Notes: generated from the sequence alone by a model not told the origin. 7,858 nt of DNA from Anaerolineales bacterium (GCA_015489255.1 WGAD01000163.1:1-7858), one strand, 5' to 3'. Shown: positions 1-5,610, numbered from the stretch's first letter. Translations and numbers: made by a program.

Positions 1-42
1 GGCTTCGCATTCACGGCGCAGCACGTCGAGCCATTCGCTCAT
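1..42 (-). CDS. partial gene start, last gene of the visible operon, function unknown
   Basis: Only the first 14 codons are in the window, reading MSEWLDVLRRECEA and running off the left edge. The ATG (40-42) overlaps the stop codon of the preceding gene by 4 bases (ATGA), and a good ribosome binding site, GGGGAGG, lies 7 bases before it, so this is very probably a real, translationally coupled gene. The opening resembles, from memory, small helix-turn-helix proteins found after the B gene in Mu-like prophages, but 14 residues cannot prove that. The family and length cannot be determined from this window. Confidence 0.6.
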   Translation of the reverse strand, partial: MSEWLDVLRRECEA

Positions 43-683
43 GGGCGCGCCTCCCCATTGGGCCAGACGACTTGGTTGAGATTGGGGTCGAACACTTGCT
101 TGACCCGTTGCACCATGGGCGCGCGCGGGCCGGTGTCCATGCTGGGTAACAGCCGATAGCGGGCCGGCTGGCCGGGCATGGGCTTGGTTTTGCGGACCAG
201 GTATCCCGCCTTTAACAGGTGTTTGATGTAGTCTTTGGCGTCTTCGGGATTGACGTTGTGCTCTTCGGTGCTGGCCGCTACGGCCAGGTCGCGGTAGTCG
301 AAGTCGCCGAGGATGCGCATGGTGGTCCACATTTGCTCCCGCGCCCGACCTTGGGTGACTGGGGTGCCGTCTCGGCGTACCCGCGGGGTCTCGATACCGG
401 TGTCGCGCACCAGTTCCCAGCGGTTGGCGGCATAGCGGCCGCTGGCGTCGCCCTGGCGCGGCCGTTTTGGCAGCCGGCGCAAATACCCGGCTCGCTCCAG
501 ACTCACCACATAGGTGCGGATGGTATCGGGGTGGGTGCGCACGCGCCGCGGTTGTTTGCTCATCACATGGTGTTCGAGTTCGGCCAGGGTGAACACGCGC
601 AGTGCGCGAATGGCGATCCAGATGGCGTCGCGGCCGCTGGTCGCGCCGTCGGCGCGGGTCAGATCGACGGGTTTGCGGGCCAT
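39..683 (-). CDS. protein with two tandem winged-helix-like repeats, Mu-like early region
   Basis: Length is 214 residues. I do not recognise a named family. The protein is an internal duplication. Repeat 1 spans about residues 18-100 and repeat 2 about 115-189. Each has an opening R..xW...R.L..F helix (IWIAIRALRVF; MWTTMRILGDF), a middle helix ending in Y...L..AGYL (SLERAGYLRR; HLLKAGYLVR), an RY-containing strand (RYAANRW; RYRLLP), and a closing DTG...P motif (DTGIETP; DTGPRAP). The helix, helix, AGYL, basic wing pattern is typical of winged-helix DNA-binding modules, so DNA binding is likely. The tail (residues 190-214) has no recognisable domain. The ATG overlaps the upstream ATPase stop by one base (TGATG) and is preceded by AGGAGGGTG at 8 bases, indicating coupling in the early operon. 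The position just after the B gene corresponds to the Mu semi-essential early genes. Its role (regulator or accessory DNA-binding protein) is inference. Confidence 0.85.
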   Translation of the reverse strand: MARKPVDLTRADGATSGRDAIWIAIRALRVFTLAELEHHVMSKQPRRVRTHPDTIRTYVVSLERAGYLRRLPKRPRQGDASGRYAANRWELVRDTGIETPRVRRDGTPVTQGRAREQMWTTMRILGDFDYRDLAVAASTEEHNVNPEDAKDYIKHLLKAGYLVRKTKPMPGQPARYRLLPSMDTGPRAPMVQRVKQVFDPNLNQVVWPNGEARP

Positions 684-1435
684 CAGAACACCCTCCTGGC
701 GGGCGCTTCGCCGGTGTAGAGTTCGCGGTCTCCCCAGGTCTTGGCGTCGATCTCGTCCAGGCCCAGCACCCGGGCTTCTTGCGCCACCAGGTGGATGTTC
801 ACGCAGATCCGCCGGGTGGTGCGGCGGCTCACTTCGGTGATGCGCTTGAGCAGGTCGTCGGCAATCCGCACGTCAGGGCTATAGAGTTTGGCCAGTTGGG
901 CGACGTCGGCGTCGTTGGCCGGTTGCGCCGGCTCCCAGCGCAACACCCGGTTGTGAAAACGCTCCCAGCGCTTGAGCTTGGTGGGTAGCTGCTCTTCGCC
1001 GATCAGCAGGATGGGGGCGTTGGAGCCTTCGTAGATGTCGCGCACGATTTCCACCGTGCTGGCTTTGACGATGTGATCCATTTCGTCGATCAGCAGCGGC
1101 CTGCCGGACAATGCCAGCTGTTCGCTGATCTGTTCGACCATGCTCGCCAGGGTGCCGTGCGCCGCCAGCCCGATTGATTTGAGGATGGCGCGCAGCAGAT
1201 CGGAGCGCGACCAGGCCGATTTGCATTCGATGTAGTAGGCGCGGCGCTTGTTGGCCACATAGGCCGCCGCCACCGACTTGCCGTAACCGGAGGGACCGTA
1301 CAGAGCGCCGATGCCGGGCAGGAAGTCCGGACGGCTGATCAGGTGTTCCATCAGCCGGTCGCATAGCGCGACGTTTTGCAGCGGCGCGGTGGTACCCGCC
1401 GCGGGGAGATTGACGGTTTTGCGCTTTTCTGTCAT
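683..1435 (-). CDS. B: MuB-like AAA+ ATPase, transposition target-selection protein
   Basis: Length is 250 residues. In phage Mu, MuB is an ATP-dependent DNA-binding protein that captures target DNA, stimulates MuA and mediates target immunity. Visible motifs are Walker A GPSGYGKS (47-54), Walker B LLIDEMD (114-120), a sensor-1-like strand PILLIGEEQ (141-149), and arginines near RFHNRV (159-164) that could serve as the finger. The C-terminal part, about 185-250, is helical and basic. Mu MuB is 312 residues and carries an N-terminal helix-turn-helix domain before the ATPase. Here only 46 residues precede Walker A, so that domain is absent. The start ATG (1433-1435) has GAGGT about 5 bases upstream. 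The gene lies directly downstream of the transposase gene, the standard A-B order, and overlaps the next gene by one base. The ATPase assignment is very secure. Orthology to MuB rests on context as well as motifs. Confidence 0.9.
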   Translation of the reverse strand: MTEKRKTVNLPAAGTTAPLQNVALCDRLMEHLISRPDFLPGIGALYGPSGYGKSVAAAYVANKRRAYYIECKSAWSRSDLLRAILKSIGLAAHGTLASMVEQISEQLALSGRPLLIDEMDHIVKASTVEIVRDIYEGSNAPILLIGEEQLPTKLKRWERFHNRVLRWEPAQPANDADVAQLAKLYSPDVRIADDLLKRITEVSRRTTRRICVNIHLVAQEARVLGLDEIDAKTWGDRELYTGEAPARRVF

Positions 1436-1460
1436 CGTTACCTCGCTTGTTGAAGTTCTC

Positions 1461-1484
1461 GCCCCCTCTTCGGGGGCATTTTTT
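1461..1484 (+). terminator. intrinsic terminator-like hairpin reading on the + strand, between A and B
   Basis: GCCCCC (1461-1466), a TCTTC loop and GGGGGC (1472-1477) form a perfect 6-base-pair GC stem, followed by A and six Ts (1479-1484). This is a textbook rho-independent terminator for rightward transcription. All genes here run leftward. On the minus strand the A-run precedes the stem and no U-run follows it (GAGAAC follows), so it should not terminate the operon. It may stop antisense transcripts, or act as an RNA hairpin separating A and B in the operon mRNA. Confidence 0.6.
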
Positions 1485-1486
1485 CT

Positions 1487-3652
1487 TTACAAACCCAGCC
1501 CGAATTCTGCGAAGTCTTCGAAGAATTCCCGCATTTGCCGGTATTCATCGGTCTTGATGTAGCGGTGATAGCGAGCGCGTTCTTCGGGATCGACCGGGTC
1601 GCCGGCCTCGATGCGCTTTTCGACCCGTTGCCAGTAGGCAAACCGGCTGCGCGGGTCGCTCATGTCCACCACTTCACCCGGCTGTTGCTCCAGTTCCCGT
1701 GCCAGCTCGGCCTGGCGGGCCGCGATTTCGGCCTGGTCGCGCTCGCTCAGAGAGGGGAGGGGGGCTGGCCGGGCGCATTGTGGGTCGGGGTGCATTGGGC
1801 GCACGACTTTGGATTCGGGCAGGGGTGACGCAGCGGCCGGAGGGAGTCGTCGTTGCAATTCCGCCTGGGTCATGCGCACCTGAGCTGCCAACATCGCTTT
1901 GGCGGCTTTCAGCATTTGCTTGCGAGCACGGTTGTGGGCCCGCGCGGCCTCGGTGTCGCCGAAGGCGGTGGCCTCGATGCAGGCGGCTGGGCAGATATAC
2001 CGGCCGTCCAGGGTGTAGGCATGCACGATGCCGTGAAGATCCTGCGGGTCGAAGCGCACCACGATTTTGTGGCCGTAGTAATCCACCAGTTGGGGGGCAC
2101 TGTATCGGTTGCGGCCCACGCCAGCTGCGGCACCGGCGCTGAGGGTGAAGGTGCCGTCACGCTGTACCGGAATGGCTTCTGCCGCCAGCAGCCACAGGCG
2201 GCGTTGCTCGTCGGTGGCCTTGCGGATGGGCGCCTTGGTGTAGGATCGCTCGAACGCTTGGTCGAAGCTGAGCCGGCCGCCGCAGACCTCGGTCCGCCGT
2301 CCTGGCTGGGCATTCCAGGCCGCCACTTCCGATACCAGGACTTCCAGGAATTTTTCTAGCGGGATGGCTCGGCTGCCATAGTTCTCAGGTTTGGCGTCGG
2401 TGGCATGGCCGGTGTAGGCACCCGTCAGCGCCGGGTGCTTGTCCACCACTTCGCCAATGCCGCCTACACCAAAGGCACGCTCCACCGGTTTGGCCTGACC
2501 GTGGCCTTTGCCCTTGTGCACGCTGGTCCAGTGCACCTGGATGCCGAGCAAGGGGAACAGGCCTAGTGGGTCGTCGGCCTTGATCTTGAAGCGATAGCGG
2601 TTGCGCACTCCACCGGTCATCCATTTATTGGCGGCAGCCCGGGTGTTGTCGATGGTCACGTGCTCGGGGATGCCGTAGGTCTCGACAAGATCGCCGAAGC
2701 TGGCGCGGATCAGGTCTGTGTGCTCGGTCACGTCGGTGCGGAAGGCCAGGATCTTGCGGCTGTATACGTCCTGCCAGAACCAGGTCTTGGGGCGCTCAAT
2801 GGTGCCGTCTGGCCAGCGCACGAATACGTTGTGTTGATAACCATCACCGTTGATCCATTCCAGCGCGCGCAGATTGCGCACGCTGCGCTCTTGAGCCGGG
2901 TACAGCCGCATGAGGGCCTGTTCGCCCTGGCGCGCCAACACTTGCACGCTGCGAGGGATCTCGCATCGCACCCAGCGCTCCACTGTGCGTTTTGACGGGA
3001 TCTGCCAGCCGTGCGCGTCGGCGGCGCGCTGTAGGCGGCGGTAACAGGCCGCGATCGAGGGGGCCTCTAGCCGCAGATAATCGGCCTTGAAGAATTCCCA
3101 GGCGGCTGGATCGAATGTTGCTTTGACCGCTCTGCCGGCGTGACCAGGCACCAGCACGGCCAGCCAGTCGCTCCGATCGAAATGCTTGACACCGGGTTTG
3201 CCAGGCTTGCCGTGATACCAGTTCTGAATGGTCCGCCAGCTAAGCCCTTCGTGCTGGTCAGCTACCAGGCGCATGGCCTCCGGCAACGGGGTGCCGTGGT
3301 CGGCCAGTGCCATGACTTGCAGCAACACATTTAGCCGCTCGCGCGCTTTCTCTTTCTGCTTTTCGGTCTTGCGTTCAAAATTGGCCCACAGCGCTTCGCG
3401 ATCATAGTGGGGTGTTTTTTCGTCTGCTGCCGAAAGCGGCGGCGGTAACTTCATTAGCACCGCTTGTTGCACCGCCTCCGGCAGCGAGTCGAAGGGAAAA
3501 CGCTTGGCCCGGCCTCCGCGCACCGACACCTCTTCGTAGGGCCAGGATTCGCGATTGGCGCGCCTGACAGCATTGCTCCGGTCTACCCCAAGGGCTTCTG
3601 CGATTTGTCGGATGCTCAACAGGTCGTATTCAACGCCCGTCAACTGGGTCAT
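1487..3652 (-). CDS. A: MuA-type DDE transposase
   Basis: Length is 721 residues (Mu A is 663). The enzyme cuts the phage ends and joins them to target DNA during replicative transposition and integration. The N-terminus (about 12-68) is a winged-helix domain of the Mu enhancer-binding type (SIRQIAEALGVDRSN, then GGRAKRF and SLPEAVQQAVL). Residues about 85-245 cover the end-binding helical domains. The catalytic core shows D270 in ALEWINGDGYQHNVF, D335 in VTIDNTRAAANKW and E391 in GQAKPVERAFGVGG, matching the Mu catalytic triad D269/D336/E392, with long stretches close to Mu A around each. A beta-barrel domain follows (about 490-560, including VVRFDPQDLH and YTLDGRYIC), then a basic helix (570-595, RARKQMLKAAKA). 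Residues about 660-721 extend past Mu A. The ATG lies in an ATGA overlap with the upstream gene and has GGAGAAGGGGA before it. All key residues are intact, so it looks functional. Confidence 0.97.
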   Translation of the reverse strand: MTQLTGVEYDLLSIRQIAEALGVDRSNAVRRANRESWPYEEVSVRGGRAKRFPFDSLPEAVQQAVLMKLPPPLSAADEKTPHYDREALWANFERKTEKQKEKARERLNVLLQVMALADHGTPLPEAMRLVADQHEGLSWRTIQNWYHGKPGKPGVKHFDRSDWLAVLVPGHAGRAVKATFDPAAWEFFKADYLRLEAPSIAACYRRLQRAADAHGWQIPSKRTVERWVRCEIPRSVQVLARQGEQALMRLYPAQERSVRNLRALEWINGDGYQHNVFVRWPDGTIERPKTWFWQDVYSRKILAFRTDVTEHTDLIRASFGDLVETYGIPEHVTIDNTRAAANKWMTGGVRNRYRFKIKADDPLGLFPLLGIQVHWTSVHKGKGHGQAKPVERAFGVGGIGEVVDKHPALTGAYTGHATDAKPENYGSRAIPLEKFLEVLVSEVAAWNAQPGRRTEVCGGRLSFDQAFERSYTKAPIRKATDEQRRLWLLAAEAIPVQRDGTFTLSAGAAAGVGRNRYSAPQLVDYYGHKIVVRFDPQDLHGIVHAYTLDGRYICPAACIEATAFGDTEAARAHNRARKQMLKAAKAMLAAQVRMTQAELQRRLPPAAASPLPESKVVRPMHPDPQCARPAPLPSLSERDQAEIAARQAELARELEQQPGEVVDMSDPRSRFAYWQRVEKRIEAGDPVDPEERARYHRYIKTDEYRQMREFFEDFAEFGLGL

Positions 3653-4086
3653 TCCCCTTCTCCCAACAGTTTCTTCAGCTCGCGGATTTGCTGGTCGATC
3701 CGTTGCTTCATTACCAGCATCTGCCCCAGCTTTTGGGCCATCGTTTCCCGTCCGTAGGCCACCCGTCCCCCTCGTTTCTCTGCCAACCAGTCGGTCAGCT
3801 CGTGACTACAGGCGACCTCTTCCAGCAGCGGTACCCGATACAGCGGAATGTTGTGGTCACTCCGCGCTGGGCTGGCCCAGGCGTCCAGCATGTGTTTGGA
3901 TACGTCCTCGCCCGACAGTCGGCTCATCTGCGCTGCGATTTCCCAGCGGTCTGCCGGGCAGGCTTTGAGCATCTCGCTGACGAGATGGCTCACTTGAAAG
4001 GCGTAGTCGGCTTTCCCGGGACGGTGGCGCTCGGGCTGCGGAACCAGGAACAGGTCGTCGGTGAACGGGTCGCGGCGGTGGTTCAT
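3649..4086 (-). CDS. unrecognised early protein between Ner and the transposase
   Basis: Length is 145 residues; I do not recognise a named family. No signal peptide or membrane segment is visible. Residues about 46-75 (DRWEIAAQMSRLSGEDV, then SKHMLDAWAS) look like a compact helical, possibly helix-turn-helix, segment. Residues about 114-143 are a predicted amphipathic or coiled-coil helix rich in K, R, E and Q, ending IRELKKLLGEGE, which suggests oligomerisation. Phage Mu has no gene between ner and A, so this is an insertion relative to the Mu order. The start ATG (4084-4086) has GGAGG 7 bases upstream and lies one base after the ner stop. Its stop overlaps the transposase start by 4 bases (ATGA). 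This tight coupling implies co-translation with the transposase. A role as regulator or transposase partner is plausible from position only. Confidence 0.88.
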   Translation of the reverse strand: MNHRRDPFTDDLFLVPQPERHRPGKADYAFQVSHLVSEMLKACPADRWEIAAQMSRLSGEDVSKHMLDAWASPARSDHNIPLYRVPLLEEVACSHELTDWLAEKRGGRVAYGRETMAQKLGQMLVMKQRIDQQIRELKKLLGEGE

Positions 4087-4087
4087 G

Positions 4088-4387
4088 TCAATCCTCCACC
4101 TTAGGTTTTACGTGGCGGCGACGCCGGCGCCTGTTAGACTTCTCCTTACGCGCCGCATAGCGACTCGGCCAGATTTCTTCAGGCCGCACGCCGATCGCCT
4201 CTGCGATCAAGCGCTCGCCCTTCGGCCACGGCTTATGGATCGCATAACTGACGGTCGTTGGCTGGGCATAGCCATGGCGGATGGATAGTTTTCGCAGCGT
4301 CCAACCCGCCTTTCGCAGGGCGCAGACGATGTCGGCCGGATGCCAGTCCTCTAGGGGCTGTTTTTTGGTGCGGTTGATCTCGTTCAT
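4088..4387 (-). CDS. ner: Ner-like DNA-binding regulator of the early promoter
   Basis: Length is 99 residues from ATG 4385-4387. Ner is the Cro-like negative regulator of Mu that represses both the early and repressor promoters. The core (residues 15-80) carries the hallmarks of the Ner/Nlp family: DWHPADIVCALRKAGWTL, a helix-turn-helix around LRKLSIRHGYAQPTTVSYAI, then KPWPKGERLIAEAIG and the EEIWPSRY end motif. Mu Ner is about 75 residues and stops soon after WPSRY. This one continues with a strongly basic tail containing six consecutive arginines (86-91). An in-frame TTG at 4408 would add 7 residues but falls inside the promoter, so it is rejected. No Shine-Dalgarno sequence precedes the ATG, which fits a leaderless transcript from the promoter at 4396-4424. 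It is the first gene of the leftward operon. Confidence 0.95.
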   Translation of the reverse strand: MNEINRTKKQPLEDWHPADIVCALRKAGWTLRKLSIRHGYAQPTTVSYAIHKPWPKGERLIAEAIGVRPEEIWPSRYAARKEKSNRRRRRRHVKPKVED

Positions 4388-4395
4388 GGCAGGAA

Positions 4396-4424
4396 ACAAT
4401 ACGCACAAAAGCGCGGTATGTCAA
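4396..4424 (-). promoter_or_regulatory. sigma70 promoter of the leftward early operon (Pe-like)
   Basis: On the minus strand a perfect -35 TTGACA (4419-4424), a 17-base spacer and -10 TATTGT (4396-4401; 4 of 6 to consensus) are seen. Only 8 bases separate the -10 from the ner ATG, so transcription should start at or within a few bases of the A of ATG. This predicts a leaderless or near-leaderless ner mRNA and explains the missing ribosome binding site. Confidence 0.7.
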
Positions 4425-4468
4425 CACGCATTAGAGCGCACCTCTTTTTGCGTGCTTCAAAAGCCGGT
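4406..4468. promoter_or_regulatory. candidate operator repeats in the divergent immunity region
   Basis: Two kinds of repeat are visible. A direct repeat has CAAAAGCGCGGT (4406-4417) and CAAAAGCCGGT (4458-4468), identical but for one inserted base and 52 bases apart (about five helical turns). The first copy lies inside the early-promoter spacer. An inverted repeat has CACGCA (4425-4430) and TGCGTG (4449-4454), just upstream of the early -35. In Mu this is where the repressor and Ner bind and where the transposition enhancer lies. Assignment to either protein is inference. Confidence 0.4.
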
Positions 4469-4508
4469 TGAAAACTTAAAAAATGCCGAAAAAACAGAAA
4501 CTAACGAA

Positions 4509-4517
4509 TGATATTAG
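4509..4517 (+). promoter_or_regulatory. possible extended -10 element for the repressor gene
   Basis: TGATATTAG has the TGn plus TATNAN form of an extended -10 element (TATTAG matches TATAAT at 4 of 6). No good -35 lies 16-18 bases upstream, where the sequence is a run of A. It would start transcription about 60 bases before GTG 4585 and exclude the alternative ATG at 4483. This is weak evidence. Confidence 0.25.
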
Positions 4518-4570
4518 CCAAACAAAAAGCTGTGCATCAGGAGCACCGCTTAGGCAAGAGAAAGTTGTGC

Positions 4571-4584
4571 AGGAGAAAAGTGGC
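4571..4584 (+). promoter_or_regulatory. ribosome binding site deciding the repressor start
   Basis: AGGAG (4571-4575) sits 9 bases before GTG 4585, which opens the conserved part of the repressor (GERLKRVREELGYTQ). The earlier in-frame ATG at 4483 is preceded only by an A-rich stretch with no Shine-Dalgarno match. This favours GTG 4585. Confidence 0.6.
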
Positions 4585-5220
4585 GTGGGAGAGCGGCTAA
4601 AGCGTGTTAGAGAAGAACTAGGGTACACGCAAAAAGACATAGCTGAGGCGGTAGGTGGCAAATTGCGCTCATGGCAGGACTACGAGGCTGGAAAGAAAAT
4701 GCCTGGCGGCGGTGTAATCATGGGTCTATCCAGGCTTGGCATTAATGCTAACTGGGTGCTCACTGGAGAGGGCCCCATGTACCGCGAGGCTGCTCCAGAC
4801 CCCCATCAACAGCAGATTGAACGGGACCTGAACCGACTTGAGCACGAGATCGAAGAATGGGAAGCGCCGCCCAAAGTGGCGCAAGAACCTGAAAAATATA
4901 CGGTAGAACGGCGTCTTAAAGAGATCTCAGAAGATCCTGATGCCCAGCCCAGGCAGCGTGCCCGGGCCGACACCATGCTCGCCTTGGCGTTTCAAGACGA
5001 AGTGGCCAACCGTAGGCGTGCAGCACGCACGCAGGAAGCACTACAGCGCTTCCGCCACGCGAAAGCGGACTTACAACAAGCATTTGAGATCTCCGGCTAT
5101 CGCCCACCCCAGATCATCGCCGACGCGCTTTATAACGCTTACCTAGGTGGCGCCATCACCATTGAGGGTATCCTGCTCCTCCTCGATGCCCTCCAACGCC
5201 AGAGCGCACAGCACGATTGA
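4585..5220 (+). CDS. XRE-type phage repressor (lysogeny regulator), immunity gene
   Basis: Length is 211 residues from GTG 4585, or 245 from ATG 4483. The N-terminal domain is a helix-turn-helix of the XRE / CI-repressor type: GERLKRVREELGYTQ, DIAEAVGG, RSWQDYEAGKKMPGGGV, ending in the typical NANWVLTGEGPMY. A charged linker follows. The C-terminal half has an R- and A-rich helical stretch (about 155-200 in the long numbering) and a hydrophobic end (ADALYNAYLGG, TIEGILLLLDAL) that could mediate oligomerisation. There is no LexA/S24 Ser-Lys peptidase domain, so RecA-driven self-cleavage is not expected. Transcribed divergently from ner, it occupies the place of the Mu c repressor, although Mu c has a different DNA-binding fold. 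The likely role is to hold the early promoter off in the lysogen. The first part of the gene is visibly more AT-rich than its neighbours. Confidence 0.85.
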   Translation: MGERLKRVREELGYTQKDIAEAVGGKLRSWQDYEAGKKMPGGGVIMGLSRLGINANWVLTGEGPMYREAAPDPHQQQIERDLNRLEHEIEEWEAPPKVAQEPEKYTVERRLKEISEDPDAQPRQRARADTMLALAFQDEVANRRRAARTQEALQRFRHAKADLQQAFEISGYRPPQIIADALYNAYLGGAITIEGILLLLDALQRQSAQHD

Positions 5221-5464
5221 TCGCATTTCGTTCGACGCTTTCCCGCTGTTGATGCTGAATGTGGCTCCCTATCGCATTTTGCCGCCACTCGTTCTGGCAA
5301 TCTTAACGATACCGTAACCCTCTGTTTTTCTTGCCACATCCCACATAGACCCTCCCTGTCCCACCACATCCCTTTTCATCGCAATATCAGTGTCTCCCCA
5401 CAGCCATCCCGCCATTCTCCCGCTCTGACTCTCTCCTGGGCCGATATTCTCTGCCACCACCCCT

Positions 5465-5475
5465 CGGAAGCGTAC
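5465..5475 (-). promoter_or_regulatory. candidate internal transposase-binding site (L2-like)
   Basis: On the minus strand GTACGCTTCCG matches GTACGCTCCCG at the window's right edge (7847-7857) at 10 of 11 positions, in the same orientation. With the IS removed, the two copies are 135 bases apart, comparable to the spacing of end-proximal and internal MuA sites in the Mu left end. Function is inferred. Confidence 0.35.
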
Positions 5476-5513
5476 CCCTCAAGTGCTGTTGTAACGGTTG
5501 CAAAAAATACAAA

Positions 5514-5526
5514 GATCAACAAGTTA
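5514..5526 (+). promoter_or_regulatory. candidate IHF-binding site
   Basis: The sequence GATCAACAAGTTA fits the IHF consensus WATCAANNNNTTR at every fixed position except the first (G instead of A/T), and an A-rich tract (5501-5513) lies directly upstream, as is common for strong IHF sites. It lies between the two putative transposase sites, where a DNA bend is needed in Mu-type end complexes (Mu itself uses HU there). Confidence 0.45.
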
Positions 5527-5598
5527 AGAATGCGGCTTGGAGATTGTTCGAATGTTGTGTTGACCACCGGATGGTCATCGTGAACCTTCGGGGCGCTT

Positions 5599-5603
5599 GC
5601 GGG
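5599..5603. repeat. target site duplication, left copy (GCGGG)
   Basis: GCGGG directly abuts the left IS end and is repeated exactly at 7846-7850 directly after the right end. A duplication of 4-8 bases is normal for IS21-family insertion, so this marks a simple insertion. Confidence 0.85.
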
Positions 5604-5610
5604 TGTCAAG

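Larger units (their letters stand above)
5221..5603. other. gene-free region between repressor and IS, likely inner part of the phage left end
   Basis: I see no convincing gene in these 383 bases. The + strand from about 5340 to 5465 is strongly pyrimidine-rich. It holds the direct repeats TCGCATTT (5221-5228 and 5272-5279) and CCACATCCC (5334-5342 and 5364-5372), a transposase-site candidate (5465-5475) and an IHF-like site (5514-5526). In Mu the stretch between the c gene and the genome end carries MuA-binding sites, and this region has the right position and size for that. No clear terminator follows the repressor gene. Confidence 0.5.

Noticed and set aside
219..988. Several + strand open frames opposite the leftmost genes
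   Set aside because: They are low-complexity, Arg/Gly/Ala-rich translations overlapping well-supported minus-strand genes with good ribosome sites.
1461..1484. Hairpin as a terminator of the leftward operon between A and B
   Set aside because: On the minus strand no U-run follows the stem; the T-run is on the + strand side only.
4388..4408. TTG start extending ner by 7 residues
   Set aside because: The TTG lies inside the promoter spacer, and family similarity begins after ATG 4387.
5294..5330. Possible terminator after the repressor gene (TTAACGATACCGTAA followed by CTGTTTTTC)
   Set aside because: The stem is only 5 pairs with a bulge and the T-run is too far from it.
5574..5587. GTTCACGAT on the minus strand, resembling part of the Mu transposase-binding consensus
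   Set aside because: Only 8-9 bases match, it is not repeated here, and it is not in the end-proximal position expected in Mu.
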